From the NCBI GenBank assembly GCA_004283055.1, contig SHLP01000003.1, positions 41,587 through 105,586 of the forward strand: a stretch of DNA of 64,000 nt, written 5' to 3'. The position numbers and the translations under genes were made by a program. The first letter of the stretch is position 1. Each line of letters opens with the position of its first letter. Positions 16,607 through 25,096 of this stretch are shown piece after piece. Source of the DNA: Deltaproteobacteria bacterium (GTDB lineage: Bacteria; Myxococcota_A; Polyangia; Polyangiales; Houyiibacteriaceae). The notes under the pieces were generated by a model that saw only the letters and a list, made by a program, of their open reading frames with translations, was not told the origin of the DNA and searched no databases.

Positions 16607-17470
16607 TTGGCGCAGAATAAAAACGAGCTGCGGGTCGGCTATCAGGGCAGCGAAGGTGCGTATAGCGAGCTCGCAGCGAAGCAGCATTTCGCGGGCGCCG
16701 ACCAGCCGCTTCGCTGCATCGGCTACCACAGCTTTCGTCAGATGCTCGAGGCGCTCAAAGCCGGGAAGCTCGACTACGCCGTGCTTCCCATCGAGAACTC
16801 GATCGCAGGCTCTATCAACGAAAGCTACGACCTGCTCGCAAAGATGGGACTTTCTCTCGTCGGCGAAGAGTTCCAGCCCATCGCGCACTGCCTCATCGGC
16901 GCAGCGGAGGTGGCGGTCAGCGACATACGCCGCGTGTTCTCCCATCCGGTGGCCTTGGCGCAGTGCGGAGGGTTTTTGGAAGCCCTCCAGGACTGCCATG
17001 TCGAAGCCTTTGCGGATACCGCGATGTCGGTGGCCAAAGTGAAGCAGGACGCCGATCCGACGCAAGCGGCCATCGCGAGCGAACAGGCCGCTGCATTGCA
17101 CGGCTTGCCTATCCTGCGCAGGGAAATCGCCGACCATCCGGAGAACTTCACACGGATGGTGATCGTCGCATCCGAGCCTGCGCACTACGAGCCGGGGGTT
17201 CCCTGCAAGACCTCATTGGTTTTTTCGACCATCCACGAACAAGGCGCGCTCGCCCGGTGTATCGCCATCTTTGCCGAACGCGGCTTGAACCTCACCAAGA
17301 TCGAGTCTCGCCCCAAGCCGGACACGCCCTTCGAGTACGTCTTTTACGTCGACTTCGAGGGCAATATCGATCGCGAAACGACGCAAGAGGCGCTCGAGGA
17401 CCTCAAAGAAGTGACCACCTTTTTGACGGTGCTCGGGTCGTACCCCACGCGGCGCGCTGGCCTTAGCTAG
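16607..17470 (+). CDS. pheA: Prephenate dehydratase (monofunctional, with ACT domain)
   Basis: The enzyme converts prephenate to phenylpyruvate in phenylalanine synthesis. It has 287 residues: a catalytic PDT domain at about 9-185 (YQGSEGAYSELAA, PIENSIAGSI, and the catalytic NFTRM motif) and an ACT domain at about 200-280 with KIESRP, the phenylalanine-binding motif for feedback inhibition. There is no chorismate mutase domain. The start is TTG 16607 with GAGG about 9 nt upstream, 11 bp after yajQ. The final 8 bp overlap the convergent 774-residue gene. Confidence 0.93.
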   Translation: MAQNKNELRVGYQGSEGAYSELAAKQHFAGADQPLRCIGYHSFRQMLEALKAGKLDYAVLPIENSIAGSINESYDLLAKMGLSLVGEEFQPIAHCLIGAAEVAVSDIRRVFSHPVALAQCGGFLEALQDCHVEAFADTAMSVAKVKQDADPTQAAIASEQAAALHGLPILRREIADHPENFTRMVIVASEPAHYEPGVPCKTSLVFSTIHEQGALARCIAIFAERGLNLTKIESRPKPDTPFEYVFYVDFEGNIDRETTQEALEDLKEVTTFLTVLGSYPTRRAGLS

Positions 17471-19787
17471 CCAGCGCTTCGGCGACTCCAGCGATGCGGT
17501 CGGCATCCGTGTCCAAGCCGGCCGCGAGGCAGGTCGCGGAAACCATCTTCAACGAGGCTGCTTCACCCGGGCCGTCCTCTTGCGTTCGAGCGGCGGCCAG
17601 CGCTTCGAGAGAGTCGATCATCGCGTCGTATCGGTGACCGCGCACGAGCTGCAGGCACGCCGAAGCAATGGAAACCCGAATTTCTGCGCCCGGTTCTCGA
17701 TTGGCGCTGCTCCTCGCAGACTCGAGCGCCTCCGCGGCGGCCTCCATGTTACCGCGACTGATGTACGAGATGACGCGCAGGCAATGGGCCGCCGTGAGGT
17801 CTCCACCTGCTGCTATGGCTGAGTCGATCAGAGCATCGAACTGCTGGTGATCATGGTTCTTGAGGACCTGGACGAGCGCTTCGGTCGTGTTCTCCAGGGC
17901 CGCCTCGGGAACGGGCATGGTAGGCCGATCGTCGTCGAGGTCCGGCGGTGGAACGCTGGGCAGGCGGACCGCTTTGCTGATTTCCGAGGCCGCAGAGCGG
18001 GTATCGGGGTCGGGCTGGTACTGAACGGCGGCGGCAGCGAGCCGGACCGCGGAGGCCGTGTAACCGAGGTTCGCCGCAAGCGACCCCGCTTCCAAAATCG
18101 CCTGCGTGCCTAGTTCTAGATCGCCGCCTTCGCAGAGATACGCGCCCACCGTCGCTGCCATGGAAGGGCCTACCAGGGGTTCGGCGGTGTGCAGCGCTTC
18201 GGCGACGAACCGGTACACCTCGCTTCGTCGGGCCGGCGGCATGCGTTGAACGACCGCCCTGCGCAGGAGCTCGGATGTCGGCTTTCCCTGTGGCGTCAGC
18301 AGGCTGTCGTTGACCAGCGCCTCTAGGCAGCGACGTCGCGTGCTCTGTGGGATGCCGTCGAGGCCGACCGCCGCGTCGATGACCTGCCCCGAGGAAGCCG
18401 GCAGCGCGGTGCAGGCGACTTCGAGGTAACGCATCGATGACGTATCGAGCGTTGCAAATCTCTCTTCGAGTAGCGCGCGCGGCCCGAGATATTGACGCCG
18501 CTCGGCGGCCTTTTCGCGCCAGACGAAGCCATTGCCGTCGTGCACCAAGTCCCCCGTCGCTACCATGGTACGGGCCGCTTCCCCGATGCCGAGCACGCTC
18601 GTGCCGCCGGTGATCACGAGCTGCTTGGCAATTTCCATGTCTGCCTCGACGCCGAGTATCCCTGCTGCGACCACGAGTGCTTCGCTCGGATCGATTGCCG
18701 GAAGCTCGATGCGAACGGACTTCCGGAGCGAGCGGAGCCCCGCAGGAACCGTCGACTCGGTCGTTCGAATACACATCAGCGCGGCGACGCTCTCATCGGA
18801 GAGGGCGGCCCCGAGCACCCAGAGCGTTGCCGGATCGAGCGCCGAGATGCGATCGGCGTAGATCCACGGAAGCCCCCGCTCACTGCGCAGCGAACGAAGC
18901 AGCACCTTGAGCGCGTGAATGGTCGCTTCTCGGGGAGGAGGCGTCGCGCACGCGATGGCTTTGATCGCATTGGCGACTTCGGGCTCGGTTTGTTTCAGCC
19001 GTTGCCGGGTGGGCTCGAGCGTTCGCCAGGCTTTGACGAGCGCGAGTCGAAGCCCTCCAAGCGGCTCGAGCCCTCCTGGCACGGCGCCGACTTCGAGAAA
19101 CGCCGGCGGGCGGAGCTCTTCGCGCAGCGCGAAGACCGCGTTGCGCGCACCGATACCGAGCGGACCCTGCAAGTAGAACGCGGCGGACGTCCCTCCTGCA
19201 GCGGCCTCCTTGATGGGCTCGAAGGCATGGCGAACGCTCGCCGGCACCGGAGCTGGGGAGAGCAGTCCGACCGCCTGTCGGCATTGCTCGACGAGCGGGC
19301 GGCTTCGATCGATCGCTTCGCCCTGCAGGGCGAAGGAGTTTGTGGAGACCGAGCGCCCGAAGAGGTACGTCCGCGATGCGGCCTCGCGGGACTCGACGTC
19401 CAGCACCACTTCTCCAGCGTGTGCTTGGTTCGCTAACAGCTGTGCGCGATCGATCGCGCCGCCACTATTCGTGGGTCGGCCTAGGTCGTCGGCCGCCTTG
19501 TGAATTTCACCGGTAGCGATGCCGAACGCGATGGGGAGCCCACGGGCTGGCACGGGCTGCGATTCCGCTTCTGCGAGCAGGCGGAGGGCGAGGTTGATCG
19601 CGGACTTGAGCTCGTGAAGGGCGAAATGGGCGACTACCGTACCGGCAAGAGAGGACATCACCTCCCCGCCAGCATTCTTTACTTCGTTCGTGACGTAGCG
19701 GGCCCACTGACCGGCCGCCGCGGTGGTCTCCTCCTCTTCGAAGGCGGGCGGGAGGATTCTGTGCCAGAGGACGAAACGTTCCATCAC
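17463..19787 (-). CDS. Degenerate cyclase-like / P-loop-like / TPR multidomain protein
   Basis: I do not recognise a named family for the full 774 residues. Residues 1-160 look like a class III adenylate/guanylate cyclase-type domain (FGIATGEIH, AIDRAQLLANQAHAGEVVLD), but the catalytic metal-binding aspartates are not seen. Residues 200-450 resemble an AAA_16/STAND ATPase. The Walker A region reads GPLGIGARN (208-216), with Ala where Lys should be; a Walker B-like segment is WIYADRISALDP. Residues 480-774 are Ala/Leu-rich helical repeats. The arrangement recalls cyclase-ATPase-TPR regulators, here probably without enzymatic activity. It lies 9 bp downstream of pspA and is likely cotranscribed with it. 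Confidence 0.65.
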   Translation of the reverse strand: MMERFVLWHRILPPAFEEEETTAAAGQWARYVTNEVKNAGGEVMSSLAGTVVAHFALHELKSAINLALRLLAEAESQPVPARGLPIAFGIATGEIHKAADDLGRPTNSGGAIDRAQLLANQAHAGEVVLDVESREAASRTYLFGRSVSTNSFALQGEAIDRSRPLVEQCRQAVGLLSPAPVPASVRHAFEPIKEAAAGGTSAAFYLQGPLGIGARNAVFALREELRPPAFLEVGAVPGGLEPLGGLRLALVKAWRTLEPTRQRLKQTEPEVANAIKAIACATPPPREATIHALKVLLRSLRSERGLPWIYADRISALDPATLWVLGAALSDESVAALMCIRTTESTVPAGLRSLRKSVRIELPAIDPSEALVVAAGILGVEADMEIAKQLVITGGTSVLGIGEAARTMVATGDLVHDGNGFVWREKAAERRQYLGPRALLEERFATLDTSSMRYLEVACTALPASSGQVIDAAVGLDGIPQSTRRRCLEALVNDSLLTPQGKPTSELLRRAVVQRMPPARRSEVYRFVAEALHTAEPLVGPSMAATVGAYLCEGGDLELGTQAILEAGSLAANLGYTASAVRLAAAAVQYQPDPDTRSAASEISKAVRLPSVPPPDLDDDRPTMPVPEAALENTTEALVQVLKNHDHQQFDALIDSAIAAGGDLTAAHCLRVISYISRGNMEAAAEALESARSSANREPGAEIRVSIASACLQLVRGHRYDAMIDSLEALAAARTQEDGPGEAASLKMVSATCLAAGLDTDADRIAGVAEALAS

Positions 19788-19796
19788 GCTGACCGG

Positions 19797-20477
19797 CTAG
19801 CCGCCGAGCTTGGCCTTGAGAGCTGCGAGCTCGTCGTCGACGTCGTCTTTCCCTTCCTCGGACTCCAACGCTCGAAAACGCTCGTCCATTTCGGCGCGCT
19901 TGGGGTCATCCAGCACTTCGTGGGCCTCGACTTCCGCATCCAACTGGTCAATCTGGTCGGCCATGCGGTCCAGGTCGGCGAACGCACCACCGCCAAGGCG
20001 ATCGCCACTGCTCAGCTCAGGGTCTGGCTCCTGAGCCCGCGCGTCGCGCACTTGAGCGGCTAGTGTCTTTTGCCTGGCTTTGAGGTCGTCGAGCTTATCC
20101 TCGACGCGTTCGAGCTGAGCCTTCATCGCGTCGGCTGCGCTTGCTTGCGCTGCTGACCGCGCTCGGACCTGCTTCGCCTCTTCGAGTGCGTGCGCTTTCC
20201 GACGGAGAGCCTCTCGGGCGAGATCGTCGTCGTCTTGCTCGAGCGCAAGGATCGCTTTTTGTTCCCAGTCGCTCGCCTCTTGCTCGAGATCCCTCTGCTT
20301 CTTCTCGAGCCGTTTCGCGTTGCCCAATGCCCCGATGAGGTCTTTGCGCGCGCGCTTCAGCGCCGATTTCATGTCGGTCACGGTCTGACCGATCATTTTG
20401 TCCGGATCCTCCGCCTGGTCGATCAGAGCGTTCAGATTGGATTTGATCACCCGGTTCAGCCGACTGAAGATACCCAT
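19797..20477 (-). CDS. pspA: PspA/IM30 family phage shock protein
   Basis: This 226-residue protein is almost entirely coiled-coil (about 24-150 and 170-215). The N-terminal amphipathic helix MGIFSRLNRVIKSNLNALID and the EDPDKMIGQ motif are classic for PspA/IM30. Such proteins assemble on the inner membrane to protect it under envelope stress, and in enterobacteria PspA also inhibits PspF. No pspF-like activator or pspBC is in the window. The only linked gene is the degenerate multidomain protein 9 bp downstream, which may be its partner. The divergent epimerase gene starts 98 bp upstream. Confidence 0.93.
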   Translation of the reverse strand: MGIFSRLNRVIKSNLNALIDQAEDPDKMIGQTVTDMKSALKRARKDLIGALGNAKRLEKKQRDLEQEASDWEQKAILALEQDDDDLAREALRRKAHALEEAKQVRARSAAQASAADAMKAQLERVEDKLDDLKARQKTLAAQVRDARAQEPDPELSSGDRLGGGAFADLDRMADQIDQLDAEVEAHEVLDDPKRAEMDERFRALESEEGKDDVDDELAALKAKLGG

Positions 20478-20575
20478 ACTCCCCCTACTGAGATCACGAT
20501 CCCACGCCGGGAGCCCTCTGTAAAGGGACTGAGGTTTCTCGACTTCCGGCTTCCGTCTATGCTAGCTGGGGGGAT

Positions 20576-21541
20576 ATGTTGAAGGGGGCACACGTCCTGA
20601 TTACAGGGGGTGCGGGGTTCATTGGAACCGCGCTGGCTGCACGTCTGGCGGACGACAACCGCGTTCGCGTGCTCGATATTTTGCGCCGGAATGCGCTTTC
20701 GAAGGCTGGCCTCGACCGGCATCCGAACGTGGAGCTGGTCGTCGGCGATGTCCGCGATTTGACGGCCGTTCGCCGCGCCGTGACCGGCTGCGACTACGTC
20801 ATTCACATGGCCTCGATCGCAGGCGTCGACACGGTCTTGAAAAACCCGGTCATGACGATGGAGATCTCGCTCGAAGGAACGATGAACGTTCTTCGCGCCG
20901 CCAACGACTGCACCGGCATCAAGCGGGTCATCGACTTCTCCACGAGCGAAGTCTTTGGCTCCTACGCGTTTCGCGTCCGGGAGGCCGACGTGACGAGCCT
21001 TGGCGCAGTCGGGGAAGCGCGGTGGACGTACGCGGTCAGCAAGCTTGCAACCGAGCACCTCGCACACAACTACTGGAAGCAGTTCAAGTTGCCGACCGTT
21101 TCGATCCGCCCTTTCAACATTTTCGGACCTGGCCAAGTTGGCGAGGGCGCGGTCCACGCCTTCGTGGTGCGCGCCCTGCAGGACGAAAAAATCCTCATCC
21201 ACAACGAGGGCGACCAGATTCGATCCTGGTGTTACATCGACGATATCGTCGACGCGATCGAGCTCGCGATGGAGCGAGACGAGGCCGTCGGTGAGAGCTT
21301 CAACATCGGCAACCCTCGAAGCACGGTCACGATCTACCAGCTCGCGCGGCTCATCGTCCGGTTGACCGAGAGCAAGTCCCCCATCGAGTTCGTCGACTGG
21401 GACTTCCCCGACGTCGAGCTTCGTATTCCGGATGTGAAAAAGGCGGAGGAGCTCCTCGGCTTCCGCGCACACGTCGAGCTCGAACAAGGGCTCCTCGACA
21501 CCATCGAATGGTACCGGCGCAAGCTCGTCGGCGAGGCCTGA
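20576..21541 (+). CDS. NAD-dependent sugar-nucleotide epimerase/dehydratase (extended SDR)
   Basis: The protein has 321 residues. The Rossmann motif TGGAGFIG is at about 10-17, the catalytic Ser/Thr in FSTSEVFGSY near 123, and the Tyr-Lys pair in YAVSKLATE near 155. FNIFGPGQ and SWCYIDDIVDAI are typical of extended SDRs acting on nucleotide sugars, such as UDP-glucose epimerases, GDP-mannose dehydratases and UDP-xylose synthases. The exact substrate cannot be assigned. ATG 20576 follows a GGGGGG tract. The next gene starts 1 nt after the stop, so the two are coupled. Confidence 0.88.
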   Translation: MLKGAHVLITGGAGFIGTALAARLADDNRVRVLDILRRNALSKAGLDRHPNVELVVGDVRDLTAVRRAVTGCDYVIHMASIAGVDTVLKNPVMTMEISLEGTMNVLRAANDCTGIKRVIDFSTSEVFGSYAFRVREADVTSLGAVGEARWTYAVSKLATEHLAHNYWKQFKLPTVSIRPFNIFGPGQVGEGAVHAFVVRALQDEKILIHNEGDQIRSWCYIDDIVDAIELAMERDEAVGESFNIGNPRSTVTIYQLARLIVRLTESKSPIEFVDWDFPDVELRIPDVKKAEELLGFRAHVELEQGLLDTIEWYRRKLVGEA

Positions 21542-21542
21542 G

Positions 21543-22640
21543 ATGTCCGATCGTCCTCCGCAGGTCTATGACTTGTCCGCGGCGCGTCCGGACGGTTGGT
21601 TCGACGAGGTGCTCAAGCAGTCCAAGGACTTCGACGCCGCCTGCAAGATCATCGGCCGGAACACGCTGGGCCTCGCTCTCATTGCCGGCGCCCGCATTTT
21701 GAGCCTCACGGCCAACCCGCACACGCAGAGCTTGACCACGGTCGAGTTCTCTCTCGGACAAGATGCGACGGTCCGGCAGGTCCCGCTCCCGGAGTTTCGC
21801 GAAGCCATCGCGCGTGCTTTGCTGAACCCGCTGCAGAATCAGGGCCTTCCCGAAAATGCGGACGTCGAGACGATTCAAGCGCACATCGGTGGGCGCTATT
21901 TGCTCGAGGCGAGCTTGTTCTTCGTGACCCCGCTCGAGCTTCGACACGATCTCGGCCTTTCCGAGATCGAGGTGCAGTTCAACGAGGTCCAGCACGTCTT
22001 GAGCCTCGAGGATTTCAGGGAGGTTCTCGATGAGCGGGTGCGCTCCGAGCTCGGGCTCGACCAGCCAAGCCAGCCGTCGATCGACCTCGCCGTCGTCGAC
22101 CAGGCCGAGGTGGCCAACGCCCACGGCAACTGGGGTGCGACGATTGCCATGCTCAACCCTTGGCTGACCCCGATCGCCATGCTGATGCGAACGGGGGAGT
22201 CGGAGGGTCTCCCTCAAGACGTACACCAACGTCTGTCGATGAGCCTCGATCTTCTCGGCACGGCCTACGCCAAGATTGGCGAGCTCGATGCGGCCAACGA
22301 GGTCCTCCGTCTCGGGGTGCAGTGGGCCGGCGAATCCGGCCAGGCAGCCACGCTTTATCTCGCCCTCGGCCGCGCGTCGCTCGCACGGGAGAAACACGGT
22401 GAGTCGATTGGCCTTCTGCGGCGCGCGATTCGGCTGGGTGCCGAGGAACGTGAAGCACTGCCGCTCTTGGCTCGATCGTTGGCGGCTCGAGACCAGCTCC
22501 TGGCGGCCATGGTGTGCGTGGAGCGCGCCCGGGAGCTGGGCGCCGATTTCGAGGACCTGAAGTCGCTTCGTGATGCGCTTCAGACCCAGCTCGGCGACGC
22601 CTGGCCTCGCTTTCAGGCCATGACGAACGGCGCCGAGTAG
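21543..22640 (+). CDS. TPR-containing hypothetical protein
   Basis: The protein has 365 residues, with no signal peptide or membrane segment. The first 190 residues form an unrecognised globular domain (DFDAACKIIGRNTLGLALIA, then FNEVQHVLSLEDFREVL). The C-terminal 170 residues contain about four TPR-like units, for example DLLGTAYAKIGELDAANEVL and LYLALGRASLAREKHGESIG. The start is ATG 21543, immediately after the epimerase stop, which implies translational coupling. The layout recalls deltaproteobacterial proteins with TPRs following a helical domain. The function is unknown. Confidence 0.75.
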   Translation: MSDRPPQVYDLSAARPDGWFDEVLKQSKDFDAACKIIGRNTLGLALIAGARILSLTANPHTQSLTTVEFSLGQDATVRQVPLPEFREAIARALLNPLQNQGLPENADVETIQAHIGGRYLLEASLFFVTPLELRHDLGLSEIEVQFNEVQHVLSLEDFREVLDERVRSELGLDQPSQPSIDLAVVDQAEVANAHGNWGATIAMLNPWLTPIAMLMRTGESEGLPQDVHQRLSMSLDLLGTAYAKIGELDAANEVLRLGVQWAGESGQAATLYLALGRASLAREKHGESIGLLRRAIRLGAEEREALPLLARSLAARDQLLAAMVCVERARELGADFEDLKSLRDALQTQLGDAWPRFQAMTNGAE

Positions 22641-22683
22641 TCGCTTTACATTGGCTCCGAGGCTTCGTACCGTAGCCGCTCGG

Positions 22684-24183
22684 ATGTCGGGCTTTCTTTT
22701 GTCTATCGATCAGGGAACCACGGGTTCCACGGCCATGCTTCTGTCTCCCTCGGGGCAGGTCTTAGGGCGCGCAAACCACGAATTTCCGCAGCATTTTCCC
22801 CGTTCGGGCTGGGTCGAGCACGACCTCGAGGAGATCTGGAAAAGCGTAGGCGACGCGGTCCGCGACGCGATCGAGGGCGCCGGAGCTCGGGCGACCGATT
22901 GTTTGGGAATCGGCATCACCAACCAGCGGGAGACGACCGTTCTTTGGGATCGGAAGACGGGGAGGGCAGTGCACAGGGCAATCGTCTGGCAGGATCGCCG
23001 CACAGCCGATCGCTGCAAGGAGCTCAAGGACGCCGGCAAGGAGGCGATGTTTCGCCAGCGCACGGGCCTCGTGCTCGATCCGTACTTGGCGGGTACCAAG
23101 CTCGAATGGCTGCTCGACCACGTCGATGGCGCACGGGCACGTGCCGAAAAGGGCGAGCTGGCTTTTGGGACGATTGACTCCTGGCTGGTCTACCGCTTGT
23201 CAGGCGGGAAGGTGCATGTAACCGATGCGAGCAATGCGTCGCGCACCCTGTTCTACGACATCGAGAAGGGCCGATGGGACGAGGAGCTCGCCGCGGTCCT
23301 GCGCGTGCCGATGGCGCTCCTGCCCGAGGTGCGCAGCAGCTCTGAAATCTACGCGCACAGCTCCGGCGTTCCCGGCTTGCCCGACGGCGTCCCTATCGCT
23401 GGGATGGCAGGCGATCAACAAGCGGCCTTGTTCGGCCAGACCTGTTTCGAGGTGGGTGACGCCAAGTGCACCTATGGCACCGGCGCGTTCCTCCTGATGA
23501 ACACTGGGACGAGCTTGGTACATTCCGACAACGGGCTCCTGACGACCATTGCATGGCGACTTGGAGATGAAACCGTCTACGCGCTCGAGGGGAGCGCATT
23601 CATCGCTGGCGCCGCGGTCCAGTGGCTGCGCGATGGGCTCGGCCTGATCTCCTCCTCAGACGAGGTCGAGTCGAAAGCGCGGGAGGTGGATGAAGCCGGT
23701 GACGTCGTTTTCGTCCCTGCTTTGGCGGGTTTGGGCGCGCCATACTGGGACCCGCATGCGCGGGGCCTCATCTACGGGCTGACGAGGGATACGACGGCAG
23801 CGCACCTAGCGCGCGCGACCCTCGAGGGAATCGCTTTTCAAATCGTCGACTTGGTCGACGCCATGCAGGCCGATGCGGGTCGCCCGATCAAGCGACTTAG
23901 GGTCGACGGTGGCGCGGCCCGAAATGACTTACTCATGCAATTTGAATCGGACATGGTCGGGTTGACGATCGATCGACCGCAGAATGTCGAAACGACCGCT
24001 TTAGGAGCTGCTTACTTAGCTGGGATGGCCGTTGGTGTATTCAGCGGACTCGATTCGATTTTAGATGCTTACCGTATCGAGCGTAGCTTTGAGCCTCAGG
24101 TCACCCACGCTGAACGAGACGGGCACTTGAAGCGATGGCGCGACGCGGTGCGGCGGGCGCGAAGTACGATGGGAATAACATGA
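22684..24183 (+). CDS. glpK: Glycerol kinase
   Basis: This 499-residue FGGY-family kinase phosphorylates glycerol to glycerol 3-phosphate with ATP. The ATP-binding segment DQGTTGSTAM is near the N-terminus. ITNQRETTVLWD, TDASNASRTLFYDI and the C-terminal VDGGAARNDLLMQF are glycerol-kinase signatures. The length matches the usual 495-505. A TTG at 22651 is in frame, but ATG 22684 gives the family's normal N-terminus MSGFLLSIDQGTT. No glpF or glpD lies next to it. The stop overlaps the next start (ATGA). Confidence 0.95.
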   Translation: MSGFLLSIDQGTTGSTAMLLSPSGQVLGRANHEFPQHFPRSGWVEHDLEEIWKSVGDAVRDAIEGAGARATDCLGIGITNQRETTVLWDRKTGRAVHRAIVWQDRRTADRCKELKDAGKEAMFRQRTGLVLDPYLAGTKLEWLLDHVDGARARAEKGELAFGTIDSWLVYRLSGGKVHVTDASNASRTLFYDIEKGRWDEELAAVLRVPMALLPEVRSSSEIYAHSSGVPGLPDGVPIAGMAGDQQAALFGQTCFEVGDAKCTYGTGAFLLMNTGTSLVHSDNGLLTTIAWRLGDETVYALEGSAFIAGAAVQWLRDGLGLISSSDEVESKAREVDEAGDVVFVPALAGLGAPYWDPHARGLIYGLTRDTTAAHLARATLEGIAFQIVDLVDAMQADAGRPIKRLRVDGGAARNDLLMQFESDMVGLTIDRPQNVETTALGAAYLAGMAVGVFSGLDSILDAYRIERSFEPQVTHAERDGHLKRWRDAVRRARSTMGIT

Positions 24184-24941
24184 ATGAGAATGATGCCGGG
24201 CAAGACAAGCAAGACAAACACGACAAACAAATCAAGCACGAGGACAACGCGCTAGCCGTACCCGTAGCGTGGGAGGCACTGGAAGACGCATTCGAAAACA
24301 ACGCACCCGAGGTGCACAGCTACTTGCACTTCGATACCGGCGAAGTGATCCGCATCGTCGACGGCGTTGCGGACCCGTCGATGCACACGCGCATCATGAA
24401 CGATGCCCGTTACCTTCGAATCGATCCGGTCTCGTCGCGCGAGCAGTACCGCTGGATGGAGCGTTTCATCGCGACGGTCGAAGACGAAGAGCTCAGAAGA
24501 CGTCTCAACATCGCCATTGATGGGAAAGGCGCGTTTCGACGGTTCAAAGACGCGCTGATGAGCCACCCCGTCGATCGGGAGCGCTGGTTTGCCTTCCGAT
24601 CCGAGCGTTTGCGCTCTTGCATGGAGTCCTGGCTGACCGCGCACGGCATCAGCTCTGTCGAGCGGCCCACCTGGCACGTTCCGACCGCCCAGGAGGTCAA
24701 GCCCGTTGCAGTCGAGGAGCCGGTGGAGCCGACGCCGAAAGCGGCCGTCCGTCGGGGGCGCAGCGACATCCAGCGCGCCCGGCTTCACGAGCTCGTCGAC
24801 GCGCTTGCGTCTCAGGATATGGACTTGGCCCAGAGCTACCTGGAGCTGCTTCGCGACCGCCGGCATGCCGCCGGTCGCGCGCCGAGGGCAGGCTCGGACG
24901 CCTCGGTGGCCGCCGCCGCGAAGTCGGCCGACGAGGATTAA
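24180..24941 (+). CDS. UPF0158 family protein
   Basis: The protein has 253 residues. After a Lys/Asp/Gln-rich N-terminus comes the UPF0158 domain at about 30-155: SYLHFDTGEVIRI, RYLRIDPVSSREQYRWMERFI and GKGAFRRFKDALMSHPVDRE. The C-terminal 90 residues are more variable and Ala-rich (KAAVRRGRSDIQRA). No enzymatic function is known for this family. ATG 24180 overlaps the glpK stop by 4 bp (ATGA), so it is translated with glycerol kinase. In-frame ATG 24135, inside glpK, is less likely. Confidence 0.85.
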   Translation: MNENDAGQDKQDKHDKQIKHEDNALAVPVAWEALEDAFENNAPEVHSYLHFDTGEVIRIVDGVADPSMHTRIMNDARYLRIDPVSSREQYRWMERFIATVEDEELRRRLNIAIDGKGAFRRFKDALMSHPVDRERWFAFRSERLRSCMESWLTAHGISSVERPTWHVPTAQEVKPVAVEEPVEPTPKAAVRRGRSDIQRARLHELVDALASQDMDLAQSYLELLRDRRHAAGRAPRAGSDASVAAAAKSADED

Positions 24942-25001
24942 AACCCGGACGAGGTCTCCGGCCTAGGCCCGTTCACATGGCTCAACCACAACATATAGTG
25001 G

Positions 25002-25018
25002 GGGTCAGGGTCTGACCC
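25002..25018. repeat. Small perfect hairpin upstream of smc
   Basis: GGGTCAG and CTGACCC form a perfect 7-bp inverted repeat around a 3-nt loop, in the 155-bp gap between the UPF0158 gene and smc. There is no T-run after it on either strand, so it is not a standard intrinsic terminator. It could be an operator or a lone REP-like unit. Confidence 0.4.
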
Positions 25019-25096
25019 TCGCTTCTGGTCGCGTCACCCGTTGCAATCCCGTATGTTCAGTGATAGCCACGTCCAACTACTCCTTTGGGGGGCAGA

